A DNA stretch of 64,000 nt from CAWBJP01 sp044867425 (lineage in GTDB: Bacteria > Actinomycetota > Acidimicrobiia > IMCC26256 > BP-133). Made by a program: the position numbers and the translations under genes. Below, one piece after another: positions 49,799 to 59,381 of the stretch (position 1 is the first letter of the stretch; each line of letters starts with the position of its first letter). The stretch lies in contig JBIOUX010000164.1 in the NCBI GenBank assembly GCA_044867425.1, positions 1 to 64,000 of the forward strand, given 5' to 3'. A model generated the notes under the pieces. It saw nothing but the letters and a program-made list of their open reading frames with translations. It searched no databases and was not told the DNA's origin.

Positions 49799-51736
49799 TC
49801 AGGGTGCGCTGCGGTGGGTGCCGGGCCCGATGTGGTCCACCGTCGCCGTACGGTCGTGGGTCGGGTTGGGCTCGACGCCGGGACCCTTGCCGGCCTGGAT
49901 CTTCCACGGGGTCATCTCGTCGGCCACCACCGGCACGCCGGCCAGGTCCGCCGCCCGCCGGGAGTGCCGGTAGGCGGACCGGGCGTTGGTGAAAGCCGCC
50001 GGATAGTCGTGAATGGAGAGCGATGCCTGTGCTGCCCCCGCGTCCCGGTCGGCCAGGGTCAGCTCCGCCATCCCGGCCGCGGCCGCGTCGCTGCCGAGCA
50101 CAAGAGCGGCGATGGCGTTCGTGCTCCGGAGCAGACCGGCGGCCTGGAACCGGTCCATGTTGTCGCGGTCGAAGACGCTGAAATCCCAGTTGAGGTCGAT
50201 GTAGCTCATCACCGAGTTGACCTCATCGGCCACCCAGGCGAAGTAGAACTTGCCGTCGGGCACGATTTCGATTGCCTCGCCCGGGTCATAGCCGTCGTGC
50301 GGATGGCCCAGTCCCAGGTGGTGTCCCATCTCGTGGATGTGCGTCACGGTGGTCCCGTTGCCCTCGGCCACGCTCGCCGGAGTGAGGGCGTTGATCATCA
50401 GACTCTGGGTGCCGTCGAACCAGTTGTGATCCGCCATACCCAGGAAATCGGTGTTGTCCTGGGCGATGTAGTAGGCCACCACCGCTTCGTACTCGCCGCC
50501 CCCGTCGCGCACCTCGTCGAGATGCTGGGCGTGGCGGAGGAAGAAGTTGGCGGGCCACGGATAGGCCGAGAGCTCGGGGTAGCAGGGCGCCTTCCGGATG
50601 TACTGGTGGAAGCAGACCTCGGCGTCGTTCTGGAGCGGTTGCTCCTGGCGGTCGAACGTGAGCGGGGTGCGGACCAGCTTGCGAAGCTCCTTGAGCATGT
50701 ACCCGGGTTGCAGGTAGGCGCCGGACAGGCTGGGCCCGCGATGGCGGTAGATGTTCACGTCGATGTTGATGGAGGACGGCAGGCGGTGCGGAGTCAGGTA
50801 CGGCGGGTAGACCGGCGAGGCGGCGAAGAGGAGATCGATGGCGGCGTAACGCGCCACCCGAGCGAGGTCGCCGGTGAGATCCCCCCGGTGCCGGTCCCCA
50901 CCGGGGGTCAGGTACTCCCAGACCGGCGGAAAACGGCGATCGGCCTTCTTGTCACCGTCGATATCTGCGTCGTCGACGTTCCAGCCGCCGGTCGCGTGGT
51001 CCGGACCGGCCGAGAGGTCGTGGAACCACACCCGGTGCGCCGGGCCGCCGGTGCCGGTTTCCTCGTCGTCGGGCGGAGTGCCACCCCAGGCGATCAGCTT
51101 GCGGCTCTGGCGGTTGAACCCGAAGTCATAGCCGGTATCGGGATCGGGCTCCCCGAACTTGGTGTAGGTGTGGAACCGGAAGTCGCTCCGCCCCCACCAG
51201 TTCACGAACACGACCGTGTTGCGGGTGAGATCGACGCCGGGCGGCGGATGCTGGATCAGCCAGCGTTCCACGCTGGGCGCATCGATGAAGTGGTTCACCC
51301 CCACGTCGAGGACATTGCCCGCCTGGCTGTTGTACAGGTCCTGGTACAGCGTCCGGGGCCGGCCGTCCACGCCCTGCTGGGGAACAGCCAGAGCCGACAA
51401 CGCCCCGAAGAAGGCGTTGGTGTAGGCCCCGCCGGCGAACACCAGCCGGTAGTCGAAGGTGTAATCAAGGCCGACAGGCTCCGTCTTCTTGAACCAGAGA
51501 CGGGATCGCACGACCGGCGCCGACCCCTTCGGCAGGCGGCCGAGGAACCCCGTCCGCCGTACGAGGCGGTCGTCGTAGCCCACGAAAACGAACTGGACCG
51601 GGAGCCGCTCGGTGAGATGGGCGGGGCCGCCGGGGTCCAGGTGGGCGAACCCCTTCTTGGGGTGGGGCCCGGCCGCCGCGCCGGTCGCCCCCGCGAGCAT
51701 CACAGCCGCCAATGCAAGCACCGGCCACCGTCGCAT
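49799..51736 (-). CDS. Secreted metzincin-like zinc metalloprotease
   Basis: 645 residues with a signal peptide (LALAAVMLAGATGAAAGP). A large N-terminal beta-rich region (about 30-440) precedes the zinc site THIHEMGHHLGLGHPHDG (HExxHxxGxxH) at about residue 465, with a Met-turn NSVMSYID about 45 residues later. These are the two hallmarks of metzincins. A helical C-terminal region follows. It stands alone on the reverse strand. The natural substrate is unknown; the N-terminal region is unlike the usual propeptides. Confidence 0.8.
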   Translation of the reverse strand: MRRWPVLALAAVMLAGATGAAAGPHPKKGFAHLDPGGPAHLTERLPVQFVFVGYDDRLVRRTGFLGRLPKGSAPVVRSRLWFKKTEPVGLDYTFDYRLVFAGGAYTNAFFGALSALAVPQQGVDGRPRTLYQDLYNSQAGNVLDVGVNHFIDAPSVERWLIQHPPPGVDLTRNTVVFVNWWGRSDFRFHTYTKFGEPDPDTGYDFGFNRQSRKLIAWGGTPPDDEETGTGGPAHRVWFHDLSAGPDHATGGWNVDDADIDGDKKADRRFPPVWEYLTPGGDRHRGDLTGDLARVARYAAIDLLFAASPVYPPYLTPHRLPSSINIDVNIYRHRGPSLSGAYLQPGYMLKELRKLVRTPLTFDRQEQPLQNDAEVCFHQYIRKAPCYPELSAYPWPANFFLRHAQHLDEVRDGGGEYEAVVAYYIAQDNTDFLGMADHNWFDGTQSLMINALTPASVAEGNGTTVTHIHEMGHHLGLGHPHDGYDPGEAIEIVPDGKFYFAWVADEVNSVMSYIDLNWDFSVFDRDNMDRFQAAGLLRSTNAIAALVLGSDAAAAGMAELTLADRDAGAAQASLSIHDYPAAFTNARSAYRHSRRAADLAGVPVVADEMTPWKIQAGKGPGVEPNPTHDRTATVDHIGPGTHRSAP

Positions 51737-51828
51737 GGCTCCCCCTCATCGCCCTCGATACCCACGCGTAGGTGCGCCAGCCACGGTAGTCCGTTCCTGG
51801 AACAACGGCCACAGGTGGAGAGGGCGGC

Positions 51829-52596
51829 TCAGGAGGGGACGGGGATCCAGTCGTAGAGGTAGAGGCCGACCATGGTGGCCGCCGTGAAGGCAGCCTGGGG
51901 GAGGGCCAGGCCGACGACGAAGATGGCCGTGCGGATGCGGCGGGGCACTACCCGGGCCTCGGCGGCGGCGATACCGGCACCGTCGGCCTGCGCCTCCACT
52001 CCCGAGGGAGACACCAGCACCCGCTCCCGGGGAGCCGCGGCTGGCGCCGGCTCCAGCTCCCGCCAGCCGAAGTGCTCGAGGACCTTCATGGCTTCGACGG
52101 TGAAGAAGATGATGCCGGCCAGCATCACGCCGGTGGTCACCAGGTGCAGCCAGGGGATGTTGAACACGAGCCAGTTCCCGGCCTGGTGGTAGCGGTTGGT
52201 GTGGGCCCATTCGATGATGGCGCCTTCGACGGCGACGTTGCCGGCGAAGACGGCGGGGAAGATGACCAGGTAGCGCCAGGCGCCGAGCTTCTGGCGCAGG
52301 GGAGCCTCCAGGTACCTGAGCCATACGAAGGCGCCGATCCCGAAGAAGGCGCCGTAGGACAGCGGGGCCCACAGGCCTTCGTTGCGGCTGCCCCAGCTGG
52401 CGATCCAGATGGTGTCGGGGTGGAAGTCCATGCGCCAGATCTCGGGGCTGGCCAGCACCCAGTCGTGCGTCCACGACAGCGTGCAGCCGAGATGGACCCC
52501 GAGCAGGAGGGTGTGGCGGGTGTGCTTCCACACCAGCCGGAGCCCGCCCAGCCACGAGGCCAGGAAGAACAGCTCCACCAGCCGGACGGCCACCAT
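51829..52596 (-). CDS. Polytopic membrane protein, unknown function
   Basis: 255 residues with about six helices (LVELFFLASWLGGLRLVW, FFGIGAFVWLRYLEA, YLVIFPAVFAGNVAVEGAII, LVTTGVMLAGIIFFTVEA, and a last one near VGLALPQAAFTAATMVGLYL). Conserved-looking Trp/His residues (HLGCTLSWTHDWVLASPEIW) lie in loops. A variable Ala/Glu-rich cytoplasmic loop separates the last helix. It lies 21 bases downstream of the solute-binding gene at 52618 on the same strand, so probably cotranscribed. Confidence 0.65.
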   Translation of the reverse strand: MVAVRLVELFFLASWLGGLRLVWKHTRHTLLLGVHLGCTLSWTHDWVLASPEIWRMDFHPDTIWIASWGSRNEGLWAPLSYGAFFGIGAFVWLRYLEAPLRQKLGAWRYLVIFPAVFAGNVAVEGAIIEWAHTNRYHQAGNWLVFNIPWLHLVTTGVMLAGIIFFTVEAMKVLEHFGWRELEPAPAAAPRERVLVSPSGVEAQADGAGIAAAEARVVPRRIRTAIFVVGLALPQAAFTAATMVGLYLYDWIPVPS

Positions 52597-52617
52597 GTCA
52601 CCCTTCCCTGCTCGCCG

Positions 52618-54162
52618 CTAGCTGCGGGCGCAGACGAACCGGTCGTTGCCCAGCGGGGCCACGATGGCGCCCTGGGCGATCTTGATGGGCACCATGCAGC
52701 GGTTGACGCGGCCGTGGGCACCCTGGTTGAAGGTGATGGGGGGGACCAGGCCGCCCAGCGTCTCGTCCCGCAGCGAGTAGAGAGCTTCGATGATGTCGGC
52801 GGGCCCGGGGTTGGGTTTGTCGCCAAACACGTCGGCCAGGCGCTCCACGAGCTTGCCCTGCACCCAGGCGGTGGAGCCGTAGCCGGCCAGGCGGGCGCCG
52901 GGGACGAAGCGGGCCACCGCCTCCCGGTAGGGCTTGAGCAGCGGCGAGCTGCCGTAGGGAGCGGTGGCGGAGAAGCCGAGGATCCCCACCGCGTCCTCGC
53001 CGGCGTTGAGCAACACGTCGTTGTTGACGGTGTAGCTGCCGGCCAGCACCGGGTTGTAGCCCTGGCGCTTGGCCGAGCGGGCGATGCGCACGATGCTGGC
53101 CTCGTCGACGGTGGTGATGATGGCGTCGGCGCCGGCGTTGCGGGCGGCCAGCACCTCGCCGGTGTAGTCGGGCTGGGCGATGGACACCTGCGCCTCGAAG
53201 ACCACCTCGACGCCGTACTGGCCGGCGAACTCCCGCACCCGCTTGGCCTGGGCGCCACAGGAGGAGGCCTCCCGGCAGTAGAGGGTGGCGACCTTGCGGG
53301 CGTCCGACTGGACCACGATGTTGTGGAGGAGGCCGTGGCCGAGCGCCTCATCCGCCCCCATCTGGGGGTTGAACACCATGGGGCTGACATCCTCGACCTC
53401 GTTGCCGCCCGGCCCCCCGATCATGGGCACCTGCACCTGGTCCAGGTACTGGGTGACGGCGGCGGTGGTGATGACGAGGTAGGTGCCGACAAAGGCGATG
53501 ACCTTGTCCTGCTCCACCATCTTGCGGGCCAGGGTGGCGGCCCGGGCCGGGTCGCCGCCGTCGTCGCCGAAGACCACCCGCACCGGATGGCCCCGCAGGC
53601 CGCCCCGGGCGTTGACGTCGGCCGCCCATGCCTTGGTGGCGGCCACGATGGACTGGGTGGCGGCGCCGATGACCCCGCTGGCCGTGCCCAGCGACCCGAA
53701 GACGAGTGGCGACCGTTCGCCCGCCACCGGTGCCGCCGGCGTCGCCGGCCCCGGGACGGGGCCGGCGGCACTGGCCGGTCCCGGCCGGGAGGCAGCGGCC
53801 GAGGACGTGGCGGGCGCCGCTCCCAACGGGGTGGTCCCGGACGCGGGGTCGCCGGCGGTTCCTCCGGCTGCCGCCGTGCTCCTGCCCGGGCCGCCGGTAG
53901 CCGGTCCCGAGGCCGTCAGTGCGCCCGAAGGTGCGGTGACGACTCCGGCGTTCGAGCCGGAACCGGTGGCCCCCGCGCCGGCGGAGGTCGGATCGGCGGC
54001 GGCGGAGGCGAGCGCCGGGGAAGCATCGGGACCGGGCGCGGTCAGCGAGCCGTTCACCTGCTGGAGGGCGGCTCGCTCCAACCGGGAGCCACAGCCGGAC
54101 CCGGCCACCAGCGCCAGCAGGCAGGCGGCGCCGGAACGACGAAGCGCGGACCCCCGGCTCAT
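52618..54162 (-). CDS. Branched-chain-type ABC solute-binding lipoprotein (second)
   Basis: 514 residues, built like the protein at 27768: lipobox (LLALVAGSGC-GS), the same motif after the Cys (GSRLERAALQQVNG), a low-complexity Ala/Gly/Ser/Pro linker of about 110 residues, and a LivJ-type binding domain (LVFGSLGTASGVIGAATQSI, VVFGDDGGDPARAATLARKM, PDYTGEVLAARNAGADAI). The start overlaps the stop of the acyl-CoA ligase (ATGA), tying solute capture to CoA activation of the solute. Confidence 0.88.
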   Translation of the reverse strand: MSRGSALRRSGAACLLALVAGSGCGSRLERAALQQVNGSLTAPGPDASPALASAAADPTSAGAGATGSGSNAGVVTAPSGALTASGPATGGPGRSTAAAGGTAGDPASGTTPLGAAPATSSAAASRPGPASAAGPVPGPATPAAPVAGERSPLVFGSLGTASGVIGAATQSIVAATKAWAADVNARGGLRGHPVRVVFGDDGGDPARAATLARKMVEQDKVIAFVGTYLVITTAAVTQYLDQVQVPMIGGPGGNEVEDVSPMVFNPQMGADEALGHGLLHNIVVQSDARKVATLYCREASSCGAQAKRVREFAGQYGVEVVFEAQVSIAQPDYTGEVLAARNAGADAIITTVDEASIVRIARSAKRQGYNPVLAGSYTVNNDVLLNAGEDAVGILGFSATAPYGSSPLLKPYREAVARFVPGARLAGYGSTAWVQGKLVERLADVFGDKPNPGPADIIEALYSLRDETLGGLVPPITFNQGAHGRVNRCMVPIKIAQGAIVAPLGNDRFVCARS

Positions 54163-55784
54163 CCCTCGGCGCGGAGGATCTCCGCGATCCGGTCGCGCAA
54201 GATCCGTTTGAGGATCTTGCCCGTGGGGTTGAGGGGCATGGCGTCGATGGCCTCCAGGCGTTCCGGGCACTTGATCCGGGCCAGCCCGGCGGCCGTCAGG
54301 TGCTGCTCGACCTCGGCCAGATCGGGGAGGCTCTGGCCCTCCCGGAGCACGAGGAAGGCGCACATGCGCTCCCCGAGGCGCTCGTCGGGCATGCCCACGC
54401 AGGCCGCCTCGGCCACCGCCGGGTGCGTGAGGAGGGCGGCCTCCGTCTCGGCCGGGCTGATGTTGTAGCCGCCCCGGATGATGATGTCCTTCTTGCGGCC
54501 GGCGATGCGCAGGTACCCGTCGGCGTCGATGACCCCGAGGTCGCCGGTTCGGACCCAGCCGTCGCCGAAGCGGTAGCGGGCGTCGAGCTCGGGGCTGTTG
54601 AAGTAGCGCAAGGGGGTCATGGGGCCCCGGGAGCAGACCTCGCCCACCTCACCCCCAGGGAGCTCGGAACCGTCGTCGTCGAGGATGCGGATGTGGCTGA
54701 GGGCCGGCGAGGGCCGCCCCACGGTGGCGGCGATCTTCTCCGGCGGGTCATCCCAGCCGGTCATGCAGATGGCCCCGTCGGAGCAGCCGTAGCCGTTGAC
54801 GAACCGCGCTCCGAACACCTCGATGGTGCGCCGGACCCGGTCCTCGCTCATGGCCGCCCCGAAGCTGCCCACCGCCCGCAGCGAAGACAGGTCGACGCCC
54901 TCGGGCCTGGCCTCGAGCATCATGCCCAGCATGGTGGGCACTCCGAAGAGGTGCGTGATCCGCTCCCGCTCGATCAGCTTGAACATTCCCGCCGGATCGA
55001 ACATCGAGGTGACCACCAGGGTGACGCCGAAGCGGGAAATGGCGGCGTAGGTGCCGAGGGCCCCGAAGCCGGTGGAGAGGGGCGGCAGGAGGAGGAAGCG
55101 GGTGTCGTTGTCGGGCCGGATGGCGCCCAGGACGTTGGCGATCCCGCCGCCGATCCCGTCGTGGGAGTAGAGCACCATCTTGGGCTCGCCCTCTGTCCCC
55201 GAGGTGACGATGATGCGGGCCGGGTCGGCGGGGCGCACCTTGACCGGTGGGCGGGTGCCCGGGTCGGGGCCGGCCAGGACCTCGTCGAGGGAGTCGCAGC
55301 CCGGGGCGGGATCGCCCAGGACGGCGAGGTGGCGCAGGGCGGGGAGCTCGCCCTGGAGCTCGACCATCATCTGCGCGAAGTCGAAGTCCCGGAACCGCCG
55401 GGCGAACAGGCAGGCTACCGCGCCGGAGCGGGTGAGGAGGGATCGGACCTCCCGGTGCCGGTAGAGGATGGGGTAGGCCAGGCAGGTGGCGCCGACGCTG
55501 GCCACGGCCAGGTCGGCGGCGCACGCATGATGGGTGTTGGCGAACTGGATGGCGACCACGTCACCGGCGCCGACGCCGGCTTGGTGGAGGTAGGCGCCGA
55601 TGCGGCGCGCCTCGGCCGCCAGCTCGGTGTAGGTCACGGCGCCGTCGTCGTCGATGAGCGCGGTCTTGTCGGGATGGCGGTCCACCTGCCGGGAGAAGAG
55701 CGTCATGAGGTCGACACCGGGACAGTGCCCGTCCGCCACCCACTGAGCCCGTAACTCGGCCGGTACGAGATCCGTGGTCTCCAT
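54159..55784 (-). CDS. Acyl-CoA synthetase (AMP-forming)
   Basis: 541 residues of the ANL superfamily. The ATP loop is VTSGTEGEPKMVLYSH; then NGYGCSDGA, WVRTGDLGVIDADGYLRI, GRKKDIIIRGGYNISPAETE and the catalytic Lys in LNPTGKILKRILR. The layout resembles cyclohexanecarboxylate/2,3-dihydroxybenzoate-type ligases. ATG 55784 follows a G-rich Shine-Dalgarno; an in-frame start at 55817 lies too close to the promoter. It opens a transcription unit with the solute-binding gene and membrane protein, from the promoter at 55844. Confidence 0.92.
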   Translation of the reverse strand: METTDLVPAELRAQWVADGHCPGVDLMTLFSRQVDRHPDKTALIDDDGAVTYTELAAEARRIGAYLHQAGVGAGDVVAIQFANTHHACAADLAVASVGATCLAYPILYRHREVRSLLTRSGAVACLFARRFRDFDFAQMMVELQGELPALRHLAVLGDPAPGCDSLDEVLAGPDPGTRPPVKVRPADPARIIVTSGTEGEPKMVLYSHDGIGGGIANVLGAIRPDNDTRFLLLPPLSTGFGALGTYAAISRFGVTLVVTSMFDPAGMFKLIERERITHLFGVPTMLGMMLEARPEGVDLSSLRAVGSFGAAMSEDRVRRTIEVFGARFVNGYGCSDGAICMTGWDDPPEKIAATVGRPSPALSHIRILDDDGSELPGGEVGEVCSRGPMTPLRYFNSPELDARYRFGDGWVRTGDLGVIDADGYLRIAGRKKDIIIRGGYNISPAETEAALLTHPAVAEAACVGMPDERLGERMCAFLVLREGQSLPDLAEVEQHLTAAGLARIKCPERLEAIDAMPLNPTGKILKRILRDRIAEILRAEG

Positions 55785-55823
55785 GTTGCCCCCCGACCCC
55801 CCGACATTTGACCCCAAAATTCC

Positions 55824-55849
55824 GAATGAGCAGTCAGTCGGTCAGTTTA
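55824..55849 (-). promoter_or_regulatory. Operator-like motif E overlapping a -10 box
   Basis: On the reverse strand TAAACT (55849-55844) is followed at once by GACCGACTGACTGCTCATTC. Compared with motif F there is one extra ACTG. It is positioned to control the acyl-CoA ligase starting at 55784. Confidence 0.65.
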
Positions 55850-55876
55850 GGGCACCGGCCGGCCGTCTGCCACCCG

Positions 55877-57070
55877 TCACCACACCACGGGGAGGTGCTT
55901 GACCCACCGGGTGATGACCCCGCTCATCACCACGGCCTCCGGATCCTCGAGGTGGAACGTGGGGAGGCGGTTCAGGATCTCTTCCAGGGCGACCCGCATC
56001 TCGAGCCGGGCCAGATGGGCGCCGATGCAGCGGTGGGGTCCCGACCCGAAGGCGAGGTGCCGGTTGTTGGGGCGGTCGTAGACGAATTCGTCGGGGTCGG
56101 CGAAGGCATCTGGGTCGCGGTTGGCGGAGGCCCAGGACAGGATCACCTTTTCACCTTCCGCCAGGGCCGTGCCGGCGAAGGTGGTGGGGTGGGTGATGGT
56201 GCGGGAGAAGTACTGGACGGGGGCGTCGAGGCGCAGCGACTCCTCCATGGCGCTGAACCGCAGGGCGGGGTCGTCACGCAGCCGGTCCTGGATCTCCGGG
56301 TGACGGGCCAGTTGCAGCAGCAGGGAGCCGATGGCGCCGGTGGTCGTCTCGTGCCCGGCCACCACCAGCAGGAAGGTGATGCCGAGGACCTCCTCCTCGG
56401 TCAGCTCCCGCCCCTCGTAGCGCAGCTGGACGATCTTGGTGAGGAGGTCGTCGATGGGGTGCTCCCGCCGGTCCTCCAGGAGGTTGTAGAGGTAGCTGAA
56501 GAGCTGGAGGGCCTGTTCGGCGTTGACCTGGCTGTCCTCGGCGGCGGCGGCCTGGAGCATCATCTCGGTCAACTCCCGGTAGTACGACCAGTCTTCTTCG
56601 GGCAGACCGATCATGTGGGCGATGACCATGGGGGGCGCCGGCACGGCCAGCTCCTGGGCCAGGTCGGCCCGGCGGTGGCCGGCGAAGTTGTCGATGAGCC
56701 CACCGACGATGGAGCGGATGGCCGGCTCCAGCCCCGCGCAGTACTGGGGCGAGAACCAGGCCTGGATCAGGTGGCGCCACTTGGTGTGCTCCGGCGGGTC
56801 GACCTCGAGGGGGATGGCGTTCAGGGGGTTCCCGAAGTCGGGCAGGCTGACACCCTCGGCCGAGCTGAACGCCCCGGTGTCGTGCGCCGCCTCGCAGACG
56901 TCGGCGAAGCGGGAGATCACATGGAAGCCCCCGAATCGGCTGCCGTGACCGATCGGACACTTCTCGCGCATGACGGCGTAGGCCGGGTACGGGTCATGCA
57001 CCACCCGCGGGTCGGTGGGGTCGAAGTCCTGGGCCAGTTCGACCGGGTCGTAGCGCTCGGTGGGTGTCAT
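55877..57070 (-). CDS. Cytochrome P450
   Basis: 397 residues, a normal soluble bacterial P450 length. The I-helix is VVAGHETTTGAIG, the K-helix EESLRLDAPVQYF (ExxR) and the heme-ligand loop FGSGPHRCIGAHLARLE with the axial Cys. The family resembles CYP107/CYP125-neighbour clades from fatty-acid or terpenoid hydroxylation, but the substrate is not readable. ATG 57070 overlaps the stop of the acyl-CoA dehydrogenase upstream. No ferredoxin gene adjoins it. Confidence 0.95.
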   Translation of the reverse strand: MTPTERYDPVELAQDFDPTDPRVVHDPYPAYAVMREKCPIGHGSRFGGFHVISRFADVCEAAHDTGAFSSAEGVSLPDFGNPLNAIPLEVDPPEHTKWRHLIQAWFSPQYCAGLEPAIRSIVGGLIDNFAGHRRADLAQELAVPAPPMVIAHMIGLPEEDWSYYRELTEMMLQAAAAEDSQVNAEQALQLFSYLYNLLEDRREHPIDDLLTKIVQLRYEGRELTEEEVLGITFLLVVAGHETTTGAIGSLLLQLARHPEIQDRLRDDPALRFSAMEESLRLDAPVQYFSRTITHPTTFAGTALAEGEKVILSWASANRDPDAFADPDEFVYDRPNNRHLAFGSGPHRCIGAHLARLEMRVALEEILNRLPTFHLEDPEAVVMSGVITRWVKHLPVVW

Positions 57071-58212
57071 CTCGTCCCCCTTGACTTCTTGGCCAGCAAC
57101 CGGCTGAGGATGACCCGCTGGATCTGGTTGGTGCCCTCGTAGATCTGGAGCACCTTGGCGTCGCGCATCATCCGCTCGACGGGGTGGTCGGCCAGGTAGC
57201 CGTGGCCCCCCAGGCACTGCACGGCGTCCGTCGCCACTTTCATGGCCGTATCGGTGCACAACGTCTTGGCCATGGCCGAGAGCTCGCCCGCCCGCGGGCC
57301 GCCGCGGTCGACCTCGGCCGCCGCCGCGTAGAGAAGCTCGCGGGCGGCCTCGATCTGGATGGCCATGTCGGCGATCATGAACGACACGCCCTGGAACTCG
57401 TAGACGGGCCTCCCGAACGCCTTGCGCTCCAGGGTGTAGGCGAGGGCGTACTCCATGGCTGCGGTGGCCAGGCCGACGCCCTGGGCGGCCACGTTGGGGC
57501 GGGCGAAGACGAACATGGCCATGAGCGCCGAAAAGCCGTGGTCGCCGCCGATCAGGTTCTCGGCCGGGACCTCGACGTTGTCGAAGGACAGGCCGACGAT
57601 GGTGGAGCCCCGGAGGCCCATCTTCCGCTCCCGCCCGGTGACGGTCACCCCCGGGGACTCCCGGCCGTCGATGAGCAGGAGACGCACGCCCGCCGGGCCT
57701 GAGCCCGGGTCGAGCGTCACCAGTGTCGTGTAGAAGTCGGACACGTCCCCGTTGGTGATGAAGCACTTCGTCCCGTTGACCACGTAGGAGCCGCCCTTGT
57801 CCACCGCGTGGGTGCGGATCGCCCCGAGGTCGCTGCCCGCCTCGGGCTCGGTGCTGGCCAGGCAGGACACCCGCTCCTCCAGGCGGGGGAAGAGCCGGTC
57901 CTGCTGCTCGGCGGTGCCGGCGAAGCGCAGGGTGAGGACGGCCCCGAAGTGCTGGAACAGCTGGCAGGCGGCAGTCGAGACCTTGGCGATCTCCTCGGCC
58001 AGGATGACCCACTCGGTGGAGCCGGCCTCGGCGCCGCCGTAGGTGGCGGGGGTGAGGATCGACAGCCAGCCCTGGTCCCGGTAGAGCTGGAGGAGGTCGT
58101 GGGGGAACTCGTCGTCGGCTTCCATGCGGGCCCCGATGGGGGCGATCCGCTCCGTCGCCACCCGCCGCACGGTGTCGGCGAACAGCTCCTGGTCGGGCGT
58201 CAGGGTCGGCAT
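57067..58212 (-). CDS. Acyl-CoA dehydrogenase (copy with catalytic Glu)
   Basis: 381 residues, flavoprotein of fatty-acid-type beta-oxidation. FAD/substrate motifs include CLASTEPEAGSDLGAIRTHA and YVVNGTKCFITNG; helix G is FARPNVAAQGVGLATAAMEY. The catalytic base motif IYEGTNQIQR carries Glu. Its start overlaps the preceding gene's stop (TGATG). It is clearly paralogous to 61225-62373. Confidence 0.93.
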   Translation of the reverse strand: MPTLTPDQELFADTVRRVATERIAPIGARMEADDEFPHDLLQLYRDQGWLSILTPATYGGAEAGSTEWVILAEEIAKVSTAACQLFQHFGAVLTLRFAGTAEQQDRLFPRLEERVSCLASTEPEAGSDLGAIRTHAVDKGGSYVVNGTKCFITNGDVSDFYTTLVTLDPGSGPAGVRLLLIDGRESPGVTVTGRERKMGLRGSTIVGLSFDNVEVPAENLIGGDHGFSALMAMFVFARPNVAAQGVGLATAAMEYALAYTLERKAFGRPVYEFQGVSFMIADMAIQIEAARELLYAAAAEVDRGGPRAGELSAMAKTLCTDTAMKVATDAVQCLGGHGYLADHPVERMMRDAKVLQIYEGTNQIQRVILSRLLAKKSRGTR

Positions 58213-59363
58213 CAGCCGGGGGTCACGCCGAAGAGGTCGCGGGCGATGAGCATGCGCTGGGTGTTGGCCGGGCCCTCACCCAGCTCGGTGGCGAGGATGT
58301 CGCGCAGGCGAACCTGGGCGGGATGCTCCCGGCTGTAGGCCACATGCCCGATGGTCAGGATCGACTCGTGGCACACCCAGGCGGCCAGCCGGGGGATCCA
58401 CGACTTGGCCATGGCCGCCTCCTGGCGGAAGTCCTCCGCCCGGTCGGCCTTCCACAGCGCCCGCTGCGCCAGCAGCCGGGCTGCCTCGAGTTGCGTGACG
58501 GCGTCGGCCAGCGGGAAGGCGATCCCCTGGCGGGTGGCCAGCGGCGCCCCGAAGGTCACCCGGTCCTTGGCCCAGGCCACGGCGTCGTCCACGGCTGCCC
58601 GGGCCACGCCGAGGCACACGCAGCAGACGAGCACCTTGGAGGAGGCCAGCGAGCCGAGGGCGCTGCGCAGCCCGCTGCCGGGCTCGCCGAGGAGGGCGTC
58701 GGCGGGGACCTCGACGTCGTCGAAGGTCACCACCGCCCGTCCCAGGGGCCGGCTGCCCATGTCGTCGAAGGGCGCCACCGTGACCCCGGGGGCGTCCATC
58801 GGAACGAAGAACATCGCCGGGCCTGACATCTCGGGGGCACCCCGGGCCCCGGGCTCGGTGCGGGCAAGCACGAAGGCCACCGGGGACTCGGAGAAGCTCA
58901 TGGACGACTTCTCGCCTCGAAGGACGAATCCACCGTCCGTGGGTTTGGCCGTGGCCGCCAGGGCGGCGATGTCGGATCCGGTGCCGGGCTCGGTGAAGGC
59001 GAGGCCGAAGGTCGTGTCGCCGGTCGTCGCCCGGGGCAACCACTGCGCCTTCAAGCGGTCGGAACCCAGGCGCCACAACAGCTTCCCGGCTGTCCCGGCC
59101 TGGATGATCATAAGGGCGGTGGTGTAGTCGGCCCGGCCCAGTTCCTCGCACACCAGACCGGCGGCCAGCTCGCCGGCGCCCTGCCCGCCCGCCTCGGCGG
59201 GGACGTGGACCCCCAGGAGCCCCGAGGTGGCGAGCAGCTTCAGCGTCTCCCAGGGGAAGACGCCGGCCCGGTCCCGCTCCACGTATCCGGGGGCGAGCTC
59301 GCGAGCGACCCGGCGGGCCACGGCGACGAGCTCTTCGTGTTCGGGCAGATGGGCGAAGTCCAT
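58212..59363 (-). CDS. Acyl-CoA dehydrogenase, divergent type
   Basis: 383 residues. It has FGLAFTEPGTGSDIAALAAT and FVLRGEKSSMSFSESPVAF, and the ending GEGPANTQRMLIARDLFG replaces the IYEGTxQIQR motif. Together with its neighbour it may form a heterotetrameric dehydrogenase like the paired FadE proteins of steroid breakdown in mycobacteria; this pairing is inferred from adjacency and coupled starts. Confidence 0.9.
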   Translation of the reverse strand: MDFAHLPEHEELVAVARRVARELAPGYVERDRAGVFPWETLKLLATSGLLGVHVPAEAGGQGAGELAAGLVCEELGRADYTTALMIIQAGTAGKLLWRLGSDRLKAQWLPRATTGDTTFGLAFTEPGTGSDIAALAATAKPTDGGFVLRGEKSSMSFSESPVAFVLARTEPGARGAPEMSGPAMFFVPMDAPGVTVAPFDDMGSRPLGRAVVTFDDVEVPADALLGEPGSGLRSALGSLASSKVLVCCVCLGVARAAVDDAVAWAKDRVTFGAPLATRQGIAFPLADAVTQLEAARLLAQRALWKADRAEDFRQEAAMAKSWIPRLAAWVCHESILTIGHVAYSREHPAQVRLRDILATELGEGPANTQRMLIARDLFGVTPG

Positions 59364-59381
59364 TCGGCAGGTCTCCTCGGG

